From Carya illinoinensis (Eukaryota; Streptophyta; Magnoliopsida; Fagales; Juglandaceae), in contig NC_056766.1 of NCBI RefSeq assembly GCF_018687715.1, positions 45,734,933 through 45,798,932 on the forward strand: 64,000 bases of DNA. Reading direction: 5' to 3'. Within the stretch, counting starts at the first letter, position 1. The number at the start of each line of letters is the position of its first letter. Below, piece after piece: positions 50,139-62,718 of the stretch. Position numbers and translations under genes: made by a program. The notes beneath the pieces were generated by a model. The model made no database searches and had not been told where the DNA came from. It was given only the letters and a program-made list of their open reading frames with translations.

Positions 50139-51977
50139 TGGGTCTTTGTCATCAGTCTGAAAAATCGGAGGTCTTCGTATTGGTGATTGTTATACATGGC
50201 TCTCTGATGTCTTTCTTCTTCATGTTTTTGTTCAAGAGGATGGCTTTGGAGTGCTTTCGAAAGAAATTAGTTAAATTGTATCAATATCTTTTCGAATTGT
50301 CTTATTGGAAGTTGAACGGCCGAGATTGGATCAATCGCTCCTCCCCCGCAAGACGAAAGGAGAGTAAAAAGTAGTTTCGGAGTTTTCTCGAAGATTAACA
50401 ATAGGATGGGTAGTGTTTGCTAACTTATTTATTCTAATAGCTTGCATTTATGTTATGGTCGATGCGGGTATTTGACAATATACAGGGTACAGCGTGTCTG
50501 TCTGTCTGTGTGGGTGTTGGGGTTTCATTGAAGTTGGATGGGATTTAGGATTTCTGTATGTGCTAATCCTTAATATCATGTTGTGAGGTTGTACCAGTTT
50601 ACAGAAAGAATAAGAATTATAATATCTAGATTGAGTAGCATGAGCTGCTTTTACCCTCTCTCCCTTTTTAGCTTGTGTTAATTTTTATAGTTGTTATTGA
50701 TGATGCATATGATCGCATTGCAGAAGAAGTGAGTAAATTCTAGGGAAGTGTCTTTGGAAAAACATCTGAACCCCCTATATTGGAAAAAAAAAAAGGAAAA
50801 ATATTTGCTGCAATCTGCATTTTGAGTGAAAGCTCAGAATTATTTGCTTCTCCCAGGTGTTTTGGGAGGTGCCTTGCTTCAGAATACGAGTTTATGCACA
50901 ATCACGCCATGGTTCTCTGGCGTGTTTTGGGAAGAACTTGTTGGATGCTTTTACCTTTCTTGGTCTAGTGGCATAAGCCTCTCTCTATTGGACTGGGTTG
51001 GTAAAGGTATCATCCAGTGCAAAGTTCTTTTAGGCTTTTAGTTTTTCAGAGGGCATTTCCAAACATCCAAAATTTACGTGTAAATTATTTTTTCAATGCG
51101 TTCTACTGCCTTCACAAATACGAAACACAACCGTGGACATTTGGAAACTGAAAATTTCAATAATTTTCTGGTATTCTTGAAAGAGAATTGCTGCACCACA
51201 AAAAATTCTCATAAAAGGTTATTTAACAAATTGACATGGTTTCATGTAATACTTAATAATCTAATATACTAAATCAAGTTATGTTAGTTAATCTCGTTGT
51301 AATTAAAGCATTTTTCTTCTTGAAAAAGAGTTCATTTGGAGGTAATAAAGAATTGAGTCTGTGAAATTTAAGCAATTTAATTGAAAATGATTATGAGGAT
51401 TTAACTTAAGGCAATACGGATGATGTTAATCCATTTTATTTCTTAAAGTAAATTTGATTATATTGACTTCGAAGACAAAAAAAATGGAGCCTTGAACAAA
51501 AATTAGAGCCAGTGGAGGAAACTTGTATGTTAAATTGTTAAGGTGTTAATTTGAATTATGAACTTAAAAGTAATGGTGCAAGGTTTTAAGATACTCCTTT
51601 AACATCGGTTTTTCCTTTAGGTGCTTGGTCATTTTCCCCTTCAACTTTCTTCTCTGCTTTAAAAAAGCTTGGGCTTGTGATGCTATTTTGCCTTTTCTCA
51701 TTTTATCAACAAATAGAGGGATGAAATCTATTTTTGCCATGGCAAGTTATTGAGGGATTGGAGCTTGAGGAAAACGTATATTTTGAATCATAACTATCTT
51801 TGAGTGGTCACTTATGCTCCAGCTTAGCTTACCAAAAAAGCCAAAAATGAAGAACTATAAGCTTAGGTTGCTTCTGGATCGGTAATTCCTCATTGGGAAG
51901 TTAGATTATCATCAGGCCTATATACTTTGACATGGCCACTTCACACATCTATAAGTCATGTTCAATATTGGGGGTGA
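50139..51977. other. 3' flank and intergenic DNA
   Basis: The first few hundred bases probably include the 3' UTR of the gene at 49,605. Two overlapping short ORFs at 50,780-51,041 show no recognisable domain. No other feature. Confidence 0.45.
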
Positions 51978-52497
51978 TTTTTTTTTTTTTTTTTTTTGTG
52001 TACAGAACCTTTTGAATGGTATTGGTACTGCTGTCTTACTCTGCAATGAGATAATACCTGTGCAGCTTATGGGCTGTGTAACTTCACAGTGGCTATTTCA
52101 CCTAGTTCCATGAATTTCCTTGCCTCTTAATTCTCTCCACACCTCCAACAACTTCAGGCACTATTCTCTTCTAGAACTAGTGCTTCCTCCGCAGGAAAAT
52201 CATCTCTTCAATTGGGACTCCCTTAGTTCCGGGTAGGAAGACATAAACAAAGATGGTGATGATGGTAATCCTGCTAGCAAAGAAGAGGAAGATACCGAAC
52301 TTGAATGCACAAAGAAGGGAAAGGAAAGACTGGGCTATAATGAATGTGAATAGAAGGTTCACAGCTACTATAATGCTTTGTCCTGTTGACCGAATTCCCA
52401 AGGGGAATATCTCACTTGGCACTGTCCAGCCAAGTGGACCCCAAGACCATCCAAAAGCTAGAACAAAGAGGCAAACGACCAGCACCACCAATATACC
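51978..52497 (-). pseudogene. Hexose transporter (STP-like) 3' end with poly(A), pseudogene
   Basis: The minus strand encodes the last transmembrane part of a sugar/H+ symporter: [79 protein letters not shown]. This includes the family's GW..PSE..P and PxTKG signatures (Glu of PETKG is Gly here). Two Trp codons just after RRKH have become TAG stops, and the frame stays readable beyond (KRIVPEVVGG), so the decay is recent in that part. A 3' UTR-like stretch runs to a 20-base A tract (T at 51978-51997), which points to retroposition of a processed mRNA. At 52,497 it abuts copia RNase H sequence on the same strand. Confidence 0.82.
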
Positions 52498-55400
52498 TTT
52501 GTTTCTTAGATTTTTAGGAGAAAGGAGAATTTTCCAAGAAGATGCAATATCTAGTTACTGATTGTCGACTATCCATGCAACTAGCCCAATCCGAGTCACA
52601 AAATGCTCGGAGGTGCATGGAAGTATTAGTTGGAAGAAATATTCCTTAGCCAAGTGTTTGTTTGATGTAGCAAAGGACACGATGAGCTGCATCCAAATGA
52701 GGTTGTCGAGGAGCTCCCATGAATTGGCTTAAGGTTTGTACCAAGTAGGCAAGGTCAAGTCTTGTAAGGGTTTAATAGACCAGACGATCAATGAGATGTC
52801 AATACATAGTAGGATTGGCAAGAGCATCTCCATCAGAGTTGTTAAGTTTAAGATTTTGCTCCATGGTAAAAGTAGAAGGACGTGAGCCAAGAAATCCTAC
52901 AACTTGAAAGATGTCCAATGCGTATTTGCATTGACATAATGAGATACCCCGTTTGGAGCGGCAACTTCAATGCCCATAAAGTACTTTAAGTTCTTGAGAT
53001 CCTTGAGCTTGAAGATAGTGTTCAAATGAGTGGTTAACCTGTCAATGGCTGTAGAATTGTTGCTTGCTATAACAATGTCGTCAACATAGACAAGTAATGC
53101 AAAAAAAGAGGAACTTGTGTGCCGAGTGAAGAGAAAATGATCTGCTTGAGATTGATGCTTGGAAGCCATAAGCAATTAAAGCAGATGAGAACTTTTCAAA
53201 CTATTGGTGAGATGCTTGTTTCAAGCCATATAGTGATTTGTTAAGTCGGCAAACAGTGTGCTCCCCCTACCAAGTAAAGCCAAAAGGAAGAGTCATATAC
53301 ACTTCTTCATGCAGATTGCCATGAAGAAAGGCAAGAAAGGCATTGCTGACATCTAATTTACGGAGATTCCGGTTGTGTGTAGCTGCAATTGCAAGTAAGC
53401 ATTTAACAGTAACAAATTTAGCAATAGGTGAGAAAGTCTCTTGATAATCCAAACCATCTTATTGGGTGTACCATTTTGCTACCAATCGTGCTTTGTAATG
53501 TTCGATTAAACCATCATATTTATGTTTGATGTGATATACCCATTTGCAGCCAATAGCATGCTTATCGGGAGGAAGAGAAGTGAGAGTCCATGTCTAGTTA
53601 TCTTCTAAAGCCTGTACCTTAGCAGCCATGGCATCACGCCATTGTTGTTATTTCATAGCCTCACAAAATGATGTGGGTTCATGGTAAGGTGACAAAGCAA
53701 TAGAAAATGCACGATGCTGAGGTGATAAGTTTTCATAAGATAAATAAGAGGAAAGCTCATGAGAGGTACCTGAAGGTGTGGAGTCAATCTGCATGGAAGG
53801 AGATGGCGAATGAAGGCAACTGGCCTAGTGGCAGTGATAATCCTAAAGGTACTGAGGTGCATAGCGAGATCGAGAGGACCTACAAATGGATGTGGTAGAA
53901 GATGAAGGGAGGGATGTGGTGGTGTGGTTGATTTCATCTGTGAAGGTAGGCTGGGGGAGAACTACGGATTGATCTGTTGGTAGAAGGTGAGATGTGGCTA
54001 TAGAGCAAAAGGAAAAATTTGTTCCTAAAAAATGACATCTCGAGAAATGAAGGTCTGATTTGTGTGTGGTTTTAGGAGCTTATGACTTTTGGGGGCAAAG
54101 GGATAGCCAAGAAAGATACATTTTCGTGCACGAGGATCAAATTTGTGGTGTTGAGATGCAAGTGTGGAAGCATAGCAGAGACAACCAAATACTTGAATAT
54201 GTGAGTAGGAAGGTTTGGCATTGAAAATGACTTCATAAGGTGAACGTCTTGAAAGGAGAGGGGTGGGAATAAAATTGATAATATATGTGGTTGTGAGAAC
54301 ACAATCATCCTAAAAGGAGAGAGGTAAGTGTGCTTGGAAACGAAGTGCGCGTGCAACATTGAGAATATGCTGGTGTTTACGTTCAATGACACCATTTTGT
54401 TGAGGTGTGGCAACGCAACTACGTTGATGAATGATGCATGTTTCAGCAATTAAAAAAGGATTGTAAAAGTAGACGAGTTTTAAATTGAGTTTTAATGAGA
54501 TTAAAAAACGATTGTAAAAGTGGACGAGTTTGAAATTTAGTAGGCATGAGGTAAAGCCATGTACATCGTGCATAGTCATTGACAATAGTAAGAAAATATT
54601 TTGAACCAGTAGTGGTAGAGGTGGCCATAGAACCCCATATATCACAGTAAATAAGTTCAAAAGGATAAGATGATGAAATTTGACTAAGAGAAAATGGTAA
54701 TTGATGTTGTTTTGCTAATAGGCATACATCACAATGTGTTTGTGTAAAACTAGAAGATTTAGTACATCTTTATTTAAAGAAGATAAATAAGAAAATGAAA
54801 GGTCTCCCAAACGTTGGTGCCATAGTGTGGTAGAAGAATTGGAGACAGTAGCAGTTGTGGATGCAGAAAATGGAAAGAGGTGGTAAAGAGCATGTTGTCG
54901 TTCACCCAAATCAATCGTCTTCCATGTCAAAAGGTCCTGTTAAAACATAAATTATAGAGAAAAATGAGACAACAATGAAGTGAGGAAGCAAGTTTATTCG
55001 CAGAGATGAGGTTAAAAGAAAATGAAGGTATGCAAATAACATTGTGAGTGTGAATGTAGGAGAGATGACAACATTACCAAAGTAACTAGTACTGATATAC
55101 CATTAGGTAAGGTGATAGAAGTTGATATGGGTTTAATAGAAGATAATAAGGAGAGGGAGCTAACCATGTGGTTAGTGGCTCCAATGTCAATGATCCAAGT
55201 GGGAGAGGAAGAGGCAGAAAAGCTTGAGGGATTACCTGAGAGGTGACTTTTGGAAGGTGTGAAAGTACCTGCAGTGATGTTGTTTGCCATAGGTTGCGTA
55301 GATATAGGCTTTAAAAGACTTAATTATTCACATTGCTCTTTGGTGAAAGGAAGAGTAGGAATATCATATGGTGGTTCAAGAGTTGAAATATGATGAGCTG

Positions 55401-55625
55401 AAGCTCCATGTGATGAAGTGGACTTGTGCAACTGATCACCAGGTGGGTAACCATGAATTTGTAACATCGATCAATGGTGTGACCATGAATTTTGCAATGA
55501 TTACATAAGGGTCTCTCATGCTTAGGTCCAGTGGAGGTGGGACATTTCTTGCTGTGAGTGAGCATTGCAGTTGGTTCAATAATCATAGAAGGGGTGGAAG
55601 AAATGGCACGTTGGCATTCTTCCTA
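52498..55625 (-). mobile_element. Ty1-copia polyprotein relic
   Basis: Domains in copia order on the minus strand: zinc knuckle CNHCKIHGHTIDRC (about 55,480), protease WIIDIGATNHM with DIG for DSG (55,200), GAG-pre-integrase LWHQRLGDLS (54,830), integrase (54,650-54,070; [28 protein letters not shown]), reverse transcriptase (53,450-52,900; [38 protein letters not shown]), RNase H (52,620-52,500; AFCDSDWASCMDSRQSV, KSKKQ). Many stops and frameshifts. No LTR is recognisable; the 5' side stops in gag at about 55,625 and the 3' side stops inside RNase H. Confidence 0.88.
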
Positions 55626-56509
55626 TAGAACTAGCTATAAAACTTTGCATCTGTGTTTATTTTTATTCATAAGTTAAACGACGGCATTCCTTTAGATAGG
55701 AACGACGTTGTCTTGTTGGGTATAGAAATCGCCGAGGCCCTTTCTTCTTCATTTCTTCTTCCGTTTGCAAATAACACAGCTTCATCGATTTCTCAGTCTC
55801 TTAGTCTCAGATTCTCTACTCTCGTCTCTCACTGTCTCGTTTCATTTCTTCTACGCCGTTTATCATCCCCATTTCATTTCTTCTTGGTGCCGCCGTCGTA
55901 ACTCTGCTGCACGGTCCAACATTTGGAAAATCGATGTCAACACAGTGCCGCCTACACCACCATTTTAATTGGTAATTTTATTGTTTTCATTTTAAATTTG
56001 GGAATAATGAATATTGTTGTAAATGTGTGCAAATTGCTAGATGTATTTAGGAATCATAATAGTAGGTGATTGTATGTTGTTGAGGTGCAAATGGAAGATG
56101 AGTGCAAACTGTTTGAATAAATGCCTCAAAGCCTGAACTGTGGACTATTTTTGAACTGTTTTCTCACAAGAATCTCTTCCTCAATTCCATAATCCTCCAG
56201 CATCAGTCTCATCCATAATAGTTAATGTGCTACAACTTTTGGTAGCAATATAGTTTGCTTTAATAATATACTTTGTGTTTTTGCCCTGCCAAGCAACTAT
56301 GTTTTTGTCTACATAAAAATCATCATCTTAATTTGCCTTCACAATTATAACCACTTCCAACTCTGTAAGCACAGTTTATTTCAATGTTTAAAAAGGATCT
56401 TGACGACTGATATTCCCACTACAACAATAGTGGTCAGCCTTCATCCGTAGATGATACCTCACACTCGATTCCAACACCTCCCACTGATAACCTTAGCCCA
56501 GATGGAGCA

Positions 56510-56900
56510 TTGCATCCACGCTGTCGAGGTTACAACATTGTGAATCAGTATCGTCAACTCGTTGCAACGAGGAATATTGTGCAGTGTACTTCTAATGTTG
56601 AACAGTATTTTATGGAAGAGGTTGAGGCACCTAATGATGTATTTCATTTATTAACTTGGTGGAAGGCTAATTACACCAAGTATCCAATCTTTTCTAGTAT
56701 TGTCCGAGATGTGATAGCCATTCCTATCACTACGGTTGCCTTTGAGTCGGCATTTAGCATTGGAGGTCGAGTATTGGATTCTTACTGAGTTCATTGTCAC
56801 CGTCTACTGTGGAGGCCTTCGTTTGCACACAAAACTAGATAAGTGATATGCCCATTGGACTAGATACCATTGGCGTTGATGCTGATAGCTATATGCTTGA
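56510..56900 (+). pseudogene. hAT transposase C-terminal (dimerisation) fragment
   Basis: Frame 56510-56788 reads VEQYFMEEVEAPNDVFHLLT, WWKANYTKYPIFSSIVRDV, IPITTVAFESAFSIGGRVLD, which is the hAT family dimerisation region (LxWWKxN...YPxLxxIARDxLxIPxSTVxSExAFSxGGRxxD). It is interrupted by a stop after DSY and continues one frame over as SLSPSTVEAFVCTQN, so an indel has broken it. Residues for the RNase H-like catalytic core upstream are not readable. Similar to RICESLEEPER-type zinc-finger transposases. Confidence 0.8.
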
Positions 56901-57850
56901 ATCAGGTAACTTTATTTAAGTATTTCAATTGAGTTTATTTAATTTTTTATATGATTTCATAAATCTATTAAACTTCTAATTTTTATGATTTTATAGATAT
57001 AATTGTGAACCCCAACATACTTGTCGATGATTGATAGTCTGAGAAATGATAATCAAATTTTATTTTTAGCGTGTTCAATTTTTTAAATCATTTTCTTTTT
57101 TCCTTTTATTGATTGTGACTTTTTATCTTAAATTTAGGTGACTTTTTATCTTATCTTAAATTTAGGTATCACCAACGACAAAGCACGGTGTTGCAAATGA
57201 TATTTTTATTTTTTGGACTGTTCAATATGTTTTTTTTTATGACCTATTTGAATTGGATTAATTTGAGCCATAATTACTGTTTAAGAGTAAGTCTATTAGA
57301 CTATTACTACATCACCTCTAAAATATTTAATTGGTTTAAATTTCATCTCATAGTCCAAAAGTCAAACTTTATTACTATAAATAATTTCAATTTATATTCT
57401 TACTCGAACTTCTAATTTTAAAATTATAGAATACCAACTTATAGGGCTACCATCTTCATGGATACACGCATACATAAATATATACCTTATATTTTAGTAC
57501 ATACATTGGTCGGTGCATTTTAAACAAAGTCTAATTATTTAATTTAAATTAACGGAATACAAAACTTTTAGATGAACAATAACAACATTTCTCTAGTTAT
57601 TGTGTCTAGCTAGGATGATTAATAAAAATTGTATCTATTTGTACAAATTTATTTATAATTTTTTTTAATCGACACATCAAATATGCTGTTGATGTAAACG
57701 TTAGTCATATCATTTTATATAAAAATATTATTACTCTAACTGATATAATGAATTTCACAATAAATAATTATGTAACATGTTTAATATAAATCTCCGTTTT
57801 TTTATCAAAATTTAAAATATCTTATCTCATCTCATATTATTATTAGAAGT
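56901..57850. other. AT-rich DNA, no gene seen
   Basis: Long AT-rich stretch between the transposase fragment and the hAT right end; the short ORF at 57,188-57,415 has no protein-like features beyond low complexity. Confidence 0.4.
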
Positions 57851-58190
57851 TTTTTTTTTTTGAATTTTAGGACTCGAAAATGGCCCAATTGGGCCCCATT
57901 AAGTACATTGGAATCGGATCGAAGGTCCAAATTTCGATAACTCCGATCTCCAATCAGGGCTCCGAACTCCGATTGGAGTCGGAGTTAAATTTTGCCTCCG
58001 GAGGTCGGAAATCTCTCCTCCGACTTCGTTGGAGTTGGAGCACAGCCCTAGTTCACGTGGAAAAAATAAAACGATGCATTTCGTTTGCAATTAAAGTGCA
58101 TTTGCTTCTCCTTCTCTTCAACCTCCCCCTTCTCCATCATTCACCCATTCGTTTTCCCCCTTTTCACTTATAAGCACTGTCTATGTCCAG

Positions 58191-58423
58191 GCCATCTTGC
58201 TCGACATAAGCGAGCAGGTGCTCATCAACCAAGAGCAGCTCCTGGAGGTTTTCAGGTCCTTCGACTGCGACAGTAACGGCTACATCACAGAGGCCGAACG
58301 CACTAGGTCCTTGGCCAGAATGGGTCACCCTTGATGTACGAGCTGGCCAGAATGGTGTGTGAGGTCAACACCAATGGCGACGACATCATTAGTTTTAACG
58401 AATTCGCTAAAGTTGTGTGCTGA
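58191..58423 (+). pseudogene. Calmodulin-like (CML) pseudogene, C-terminal half
   Basis: Begins ILLDISEQVLINQEQLLEVF, then EF-hand 3 RSFDCDSNGYITEAE (loop DCDSNGYITEAE; the first Asp is kept, position 3 is Asp, the last is Glu), RSLARMGHP, then a one-base frameshift to LMYELARMVCEV and EF-hand 4 NTNGDDIISFNEFAKVV. The layout matches plant CMLs of the CML15/16/18 type. The first two EF-hands are missing, and no ATG or promoter is apparent. Right next to the hAT end at 58,050. Confidence 0.82.
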
Positions 58424-59810
58424 ATTTTTGGTCTCCTTGACCATAAATTCATTTAGCCCACTATAGTTGGCATCCTTCCATGGTGGTTTGACTTGGTTTC
58501 CTTGATTATAATTTCTCTATATTTAATTGATTAATTAATTTTTCTTTCTCTATGGGTTTGGGCGTTTTTCTTCTGTCTTCTTCCTTTTCGTTGAAACTCA
58601 TTTTGAATGTTTGTGAACAAAAATTTTAGTCTAACATCTTCTTCCCAAGTTTCAGGCGAAGAATGAAAAATGAAATATGGAAAGAATGAAATGCTTCTCT
58701 CCGAGTTTCACTCAAAGAACAAAATAATGAAAAACTTTTGTAATGCCTATTCTCATATGTTTTCTTCTCGAGTTTCAGTCGGCTTCTCAAATTTTTTTTT
58801 TAAATTTCTAATAGATGTTGTCGAAGTAAAATCGGTTACACGGCGATTGTGCACGCCGATTGTATATAGTAGAATTGTATTTATATACACTATACACCAT
58901 ACTTATTTTATATTTATTTATACTTTTTAAAAAAAAATTTATTTTATTTTTTTAAAATTAATTGATTTTTTTTATTCATCATTTATATATAAATTATGTA
59001 TTGCGAACGTGAGGATGACGAGCATTCACTTTTAAAAAAGAGAAGGGTGGTAACGTAAATTGGCCAGGTCTATAATTATCATACATGCCTTTTGGTTTGG
59101 AGTCAATGGCAGCATTATCCACTCTTTTATATTGAGCCCACATGTTTTCTGCTTTGGAATCTTTGGATATTGACAAACACAAATCTGATATTATTTACAG
59201 TTGATGAAATACGTGTACTTGGTACATAAAATTAGTTTCTAGAGAATTGTCAGTATAAATAATATAATTAGTTAATACATGTTAATCTTAATTTATGATC
59301 AAGCTACTTACTCGTATCACTAATTCTAAATTTTCCTTATATATCATTACTTATACGAAGTATCCAATGTCATTAAATTTTTAGAAAGACATGTCATAAT
59401 ATGCGATGCAATTAAATATATTGTAGAAAATAATATAATAATTATTAAGTTTTTATACAGTATTAATAAATAATAATATTATTTAAATACTCTTAACATA
59501 TCTATATTTTAAATTTAAAGCTTAGTGGAATAATTATACTTTATTTAAATATATTAAAATAAATAGCAGAATGCCAGTTCATAAAATAGAATTAATCATA
59601 CTTAAATCAAATCTTTATAATTTACTATTGTAATCTAATTATAAATCAATACCTAGTAATATATTTTAATCTCCATAAAATATTAGTATCATTCTCTTAA
59701 AAACAGAGTTCAAACTAAAACAAACTCACGTGAAATCAAGCTCAAATCTTGAAGACGGGAAATAATGTAACAGTGTATTCAAATTGATACGCGGGCTATA
59801 CTCCCATATT

Positions 59811-59831
59811 TCCTCTCTCTCTCTCTCTCTC
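59811..59831. repeat. CT dinucleotide microsatellite
   Basis: About ten CT units in a row. Simple sequence repeat, likely polymorphic. Confidence 0.8.
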
Positions 59832-60367
59832 AAAAGTGGTTTTTTCCTCTATGTTTTGATGTCTAGTGCAAGGAATGTGTGACTTTGAAGTAACATTTCA
59901 TCATCTAAAAGATGTTCTCTTTGAGATTTGGATGGTGTTTATTATTTGAGAAATTCTATTTGTAGTCTTTAAATAGAGATTGTATGTGCAGATCCATTAT
60001 TAAAAGAGAAAAAATATCATTTTAAGAGGGATATTTTAATAATTTTTAAAAATTTTAAAAATAAAATTATCTATACCTATATTGCAGTTTCTAAATAAGG
60101 ACTATACGTAACATTGTTCTTATTGTTCGCATTGGTTGGCCAGTTTGACCGTTCTAGCATTTTATTTTATTTTATTAATATTTAAGAAAGTAATTATTAG
60201 TAAATTAATATTTTTTAAAATACCAAAAAAATGAGATTGGACTCAGGCTCGCCGAGTAATAAGAGCTAGATGGGTCAAAGGGCCTTCCAAATAGAAATTT
60301 ATCCAAAAATGATTGAATCGAATAGCTTTGTTGAATTTGATTTTATATTTGTAGTACTTCCACTTGA

Positions 60368-60610
60368 TTTTAGATCCCGTTTGATTTTAGAAAGTATTTT
60401 ATCTTATTTCATCTTATTATTATATATTTTTTTTTAAAATTTCACACAAAATATAATAAATAATTCAACTTTTTCAAATCTTAATTTAATTTTTTCAAAT
60501 CTCAAAACAATAATAATATTAAAAAATAATATTCTAACAATATTTTATTTAACTTCTATCTTTTATCTCAAACCATCTCATCTCATCTCTAAATCTAAAT
60601 CAGTTAATCT
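60368..60610. mobile_element. MITE-like repeat within duplication copy 1
   Basis: Starts 'gatcccgtttgatttta' and ends in 'ccatctcatctcatctct'. Same family as the GGTTTGG/GATGAG elements. A degraded counterpart is at the same relative place in copy 2 (62,497-62,700), so it predates the duplication. Confidence 0.5.
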
Positions 60611-61319
60611 GAAATAGGACATAATTAGATGACATCGTATATAAAAAGATATTGGAAATATTGAAAGATACGAGAATATAATTAAAAGTTAGAGAAGCTA
60701 TTTAAACTGAATAAAAAAAATTTAAAAATATAATATTTAAATAATATAGAAAAATAGATAAGTTAATGTATTATATATTGTAACAGTTAATATGTAAAAT
60801 AGAAAAAATGGATTTTGATAATATATTTTAAAGTAAATGATAAAGAAACCGTTGTGAATGTTTTTATAGAAAAGCTAAAGGTAAAACTCAATCTTGAAAA
60901 GAATAAGGGTCCGTGTGATATTTAGAATATCTCAAAGTATTTGTAAATAATAATAAAATAGTTTATGAATAATAATAAAATTATTTAAGATAAAATATTT
61001 TATCAGATTTTGAAAAATGCAAAAAAATTCAATAAAAATATTATAAGAGGAATATAATTTTTAATATAATTTTTGTTTTGAAATTTAAAAAATGTGTATA
61101 TATTTGTTTTTATGTTTTGTGTGAAAGTTTAAAGTAGTTATAATGATTAGATAATGATTTGATGAAAACCTTAAAAATTAAAATATATTTTATATTTAAT
61201 TGATGTTTGAAAATAATGTTTGAAAATGAAAAAGTTAAAAAATTTAAAATTTAAGAAAATTTAAATTGTTTTATTGGAGGATATTTTGCCTTGTTAAATG
61301 GGTTTGGAGCATGAGTTTT

Positions 61320-62715
61320 ACTACTTATCATTCATATACACTATATACCATACTTATTTTATATTTTTTTAAAGAGAAATACTCTAGTCACAAAGTAATT
61401 ATACAAAAATAATCTTACAAATTGACGTGACTTGATATAATCTGTCAGATTATAAAATAGATATGACGGATTATACGAAACTACGACAGTTTGTAGAATT
61501 ATTTTAGTATAATCCTTTTGTGACTAGTAGTTTTTTTTTTTTGATAAAACCTTTTTAGTTTTTTTCTTTTAAAATTAATTGATTTCTTTTACTAATTATC
61601 CATAGACTATATATTTAATAAGAGGAAAAAAATAAAAAATAAAAAATTATACGTGTTGCGAACGTGAGGATGACGAGCATTCACTTTTGTAAAAGAGAAG
61701 GGTGGTAACGTAATTTGGCAAGGTCATTATTTTCATACATGCTTTTTGGTTTGGAGTCAATGGTAGCATTATCCAATCTTTTATGATCCGACATGTTATC
61801 TGCTTTGGAATCTTTGAATATTCACAACCACAAATCTGGCATTATTTAAATATGATGAAACACGTGGTACTGTATATAATTGATGACTGACATGATTGTG
61901 GATAAAAAAAATATACTTATCATTTAAATTTTTATTATCTTTTTTCTGCTTATAATATAGTATTAAATGATAAATTTATAAATAAAATATAATAAATAAT
62001 TTCTAATCATTTAATATCATATTATAAGATAATGTGAGAATAATAAGAATTAAGATGATAAGTAACATTACTCTTATAAATATCATGATATACTGAATAC
62101 ATAAAATTAGTTTCCAAAAGACTGTCAGTATGAATAATCTAACTAACTGATACGTGCTAATCCTAATTTATAATCAAATTACTTAGATCATTACCTATAC
62201 GAAATACCAAATGTCGTTAAATTTTTAGAAAGACATATCATAATATGTGATTCAATTAAATATATTGTAGAAAAAAATATAATAATTATTAAGTTTTTAT
62301 ACAGTACTAATAAATGATAATGTTATTTAAATACTCTTAACATATCTCTATTTAAAATTTATAGCTTAGCGCAAAAATTATTGAACCGAATAGCTTTGTT
62401 GAATTTGATTTTATATTTGTAGTACTTCCACTTGAAACATTGGTGAGAACTAAAACTGCCTTGAAGCTCTAAAGTTATGTTGAATTTAAGCTTACTTTTG
62501 GATTTGTAAAGTATTTTATCTCATTATTATAATTTTTTTAAATTTTTATATAAAATATAATAAATTATTTAATTTTTTTAAATCTTAACTCCATTATTTC
62601 AAATCTTAGAATAAAAATAATATTATAATAATATTTTATCTAATTTTTATCTTTTATTTAAAATTATCACCTCAATCAAAACCAATTAATCTAAAATATG
62701 ATGTAATTAAATGAC
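61320..62715. repeat. Segmental duplication, copy 2
   Basis: Second, diverged copy of 58,880-60,640, carrying an extra MITE at 61,383-61,530 that copy 1 lacks and missing some internal sequence of copy 1. Confidence 0.7.
61383..61530. mobile_element. MITE family 2, copy C
   Basis: Long inverted ends: left 'tagtcacaaagtaattatac', right inverted 'ctagtcacaaaaggattata', with matching inner words for about 60 bp. The corresponding site in duplication copy 1 (about 58,928) has no insertion. Confidence 0.8.
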
Positions 62716-62718
62716 GTT

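Larger units (their letters stand above)
55640..58050 (+). mobile_element. Degraded hAT element
   Basis: The right end is taken from CACAGCCCTA at 58041-58050, the inverse of a TAGGGCTGTG hAT terminus, preceded by 'tccgact'/'gagtcgga' subterminal repeats (57,950-58,035). Transposase C-terminal sequence lies at 56,430-56,900. The left end is not found, so the outer limit at 55,640 (where copia sequence stops) is a guess and two separate elements are possible. Confidence 0.5.
58880..60640. repeat. Segmental duplication, copy 1
   Basis: Matches 61,320-62,715 block by block: 'cgaacgtgaggatgacgagc' (59,004), 'ctgctttggaatctttgga' (59,148), 'gaaagacatgtcataatatg' (59,380), 'aatagctttgttgaatttga' (60,320), then a MITE-type tail. 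It also shares its first part with 62,719-62,945. No confident gene. Confidence 0.7.
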
